DNA of 41,102 nucleotides from Bacteroidales bacterium (GTDB lineage Bacteria > Bacteroidota > Bacteroidia > Bacteroidales > ML635J-15). This document shows positions 40,200 to 41,102 of this stretch, piece by piece. The notes beneath the pieces are model-generated. The model was given only the letters and a program-made list of their open reading frames with translations. It was not told the DNA's origin and did no database searches. Each line of letters opens with the position of its first letter. Within the stretch, counting starts at the first letter, position 1. Made by a program: the position numbers and the translations under genes. The stretch lies in assembly GCA_017551515.1 (NCBI GenBank), contig JAFZLK010000097.1, positions 1 through 41,102 on the forward strand, in the 5' to 3' direction.

Positions 40200-40937
40200 A
40201 TGAATACATATATGAATCCCAAAACCAAGATGATGCTTATCAGATATTCACTATGTAAAATTTACCAGGATTTCTATAGAGATAAAGCAGAAAAGATAAT
40301 TGCTAAGCAAAAACAAATTATACGTCATGGTAGAATAGGTACGAATGGCAAAAACATAATTGAATTAATAAAAGAGTATTTCCCGAATGCCACAATAACC
40401 GAAAGCACATCAAATAATCGCACTTTGATAAAACTTAGCAATGTTGATTTCTATATAAGCAATAATCAACTGCTTAGAAATAGAATAGTCATAAAGGATT
40501 TTGGAATGTTTACGGATGAGATTCCCAATGTTGTTAGTTTTATCTATGAAATCAACAACAAGATGCCTGAATGGGAAAAGGAATTTGCAATAGCAATGGC
40601 GAAACTTGAAAGACAAACACTGCCCAGTTACCTAATTTGCAATGTCTCTGCGTTTATTGCTCATAAAGTTAATTTACATATCTTCAACTGTCGAAAAAAT
40701 ACAGAGGCAGCACATGAACTCCAGAAAACACTTGACGAGACAAAAGTTTCTTTCAAAAACATACAAGTGGGAACTAATGAAAATTCTGTCATCATTTATT
40801 TAAAAGAAATCGGAGTGCGCAAATACTTTTATGATGCTGAAATTACAATCGAACAATTGGCGTATATTGACAAAATGATACCTATCTGGACAGAAGAATG
40901 TAGCAGGGCGAATATAGAATACGAAAAGCAAAATAAC
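40200..40937 (+). CDS. Second tandem paralogue of unknown protein, 3' end replaced
   Basis: The frame opens at the ATG 40200 (another ATG four codons later) and remains open to the window end, but homology to the gene at 39129 ends near 40937. Shared landmarks: FYRDKAEKIIAKQKQ (compare FYDEKVKMLLAQQKQ), EYFPNATITES (compare EHFPDATITTL), KMPEWEKEFA (compare LMPEWEKEFA) and IDKMIPIWTEECSRANIEYEKQ (compare LDKMIPIWIDELAELNLEYKK). The paralogue continues another ~70 residues; here those are replaced by out-of-frame reading of a flavin reductase gene. It is either truncated at an island edge or joined by assembly. Confidence 0.55.
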
Positions 40938-40943
40938 AGGAGG
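40938..40943 (+). promoter_or_regulatory. Strong Shine-Dalgarno AGGAGG
   Basis: AGGAGG lies 5 nt before the ATG at 40949. Such a strong ribosome site is unlike the other genes in this window, which have AT-rich leaders. Confidence 0.7.
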
Positions 40944-40948
40944 ATGCC

Positions 40949-41102
40949 ATGGATACTAAAGCGATGTACAAATTGTCATACGGATTGTTCGTACTTACCA
41001 CCAAGGCGGGGGATAAGGAGAACGGATGCATTACCAACACTGCCATTCAGGTTGCCTCCGATCCCAATCAGATCTCCTTTGCAATCAATAAGGCTAATTA
41101 CA
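40949..41102 (+). CDS. Flavin reductase-like protein, N-terminal fragment (runs off window)
   Basis: At least 51 codons. The N-terminus MDTKAMYKLSYGLFVLTTKA followed by GDKENGCITNTAIQVASDPN and an end in AINKANY matches the N-terminus of flavin reductase-like proteins, including those fused to rubredoxin. It would bind FMN and transfer electrons to oxygen or other acceptors. GC content (about 44%) is higher than in the preceding gene. The start is fixed by the Shine-Dalgarno at 40938. The 3' part lies outside the window. Confidence 0.75.
   Translation, partial: MDTKAMYKLSYGLFVLTTKAGDKENGCITNTAIQVASDPNQISFAINKANY

Overview
The window looks like a chromosomal piece of a Bacteroidota genome, most likely order Bacteroidales. 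The evidence is -7 boxes of the form TAnnTTTG a short way upstream of several genes with little Shine-Dalgarno sequence, a 1259-residue surface protein ending in a type B type-IX-secretion sorting domain, a DUF2807 lipoprotein, an AsmA-like protein, and many AT-rich intergenic repeats. No tRNA, rRNA, CRISPR array or transposase gene was seen.

Left part (1-2500): AT-rich DNA with an interspersed repeat and one AAA+ ATPase/DUF4143 gene, which has phased 34-bp repeats on both sides. 2.6-6.8 kb: a six-gene cluster (DRTGG, anti-sigma-type ATPase, HydS-like iron hydrogenase homologue, DRTGG, PHP phosphoesterase, histidine-kinase-type ATPase) that resembles a redox- or hydrogen-sensing regulatory module. 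No catalytic hydrogenase genes are in the window.

6.9-8.9 kb (minus strand): a compact candidate RiPP cluster. It has two tiny ORFs (33 and 44 codons), the second ending in a Cys-rich tail, then an intrinsic-terminator-like attenuator, a radical SAM/SPASM enzyme and a 68-residue ORF. 9-30 kb is mostly ordinary: an XRE-type regulator, a WG-repeat protein, HldD, a MeaB GTPase with an unusual four-helix-bundle N-terminal fusion, a prolyl-tRNA-deacylase-like protein, a secreted papain-like protease next to a secreted caspase-like protein, an unknown exported protein, a DUF2807 lipoprotein, HemW, the surface adhesin, a bleomycin-hydrolase-like peptidase and AsmA.

30.3-40.9 kb is an accessory region. 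It starts with a decayed copy of the AsmA 3' end, then a truncated FtsZ-like GTPase, a small DnaB/RecA-type ATPase, a three-repeat Asp-box protein, a pair of DUF262 genes (one with a DUF1524 HNH domain, GmrSD-like, probably phage defence), an unknown gene between two near-identical terminators, a second AAA+ ATPase/nuclease-like gene with its own phased 63-bp repeats, and two paralogous unknown genes. Four promoters in this stretch share a TGCGnCAA-type dyad or half-site. The second unknown paralogue loses homology abruptly near 40,935, where a flavin reductase gene with a strong Shine-Dalgarno starts. That point is either an island edge or a contig join.

The most interesting signals are: (1) two unrelated-sequence ATPase genes, each bracketed by same-orientation phased repeats that also sit in the ATPase promoter; (2) the small-peptide/radical SAM cluster with a duplicated leader motif and an attenuator; (3) the shared dyad motif upstream of unrelated accessory genes.
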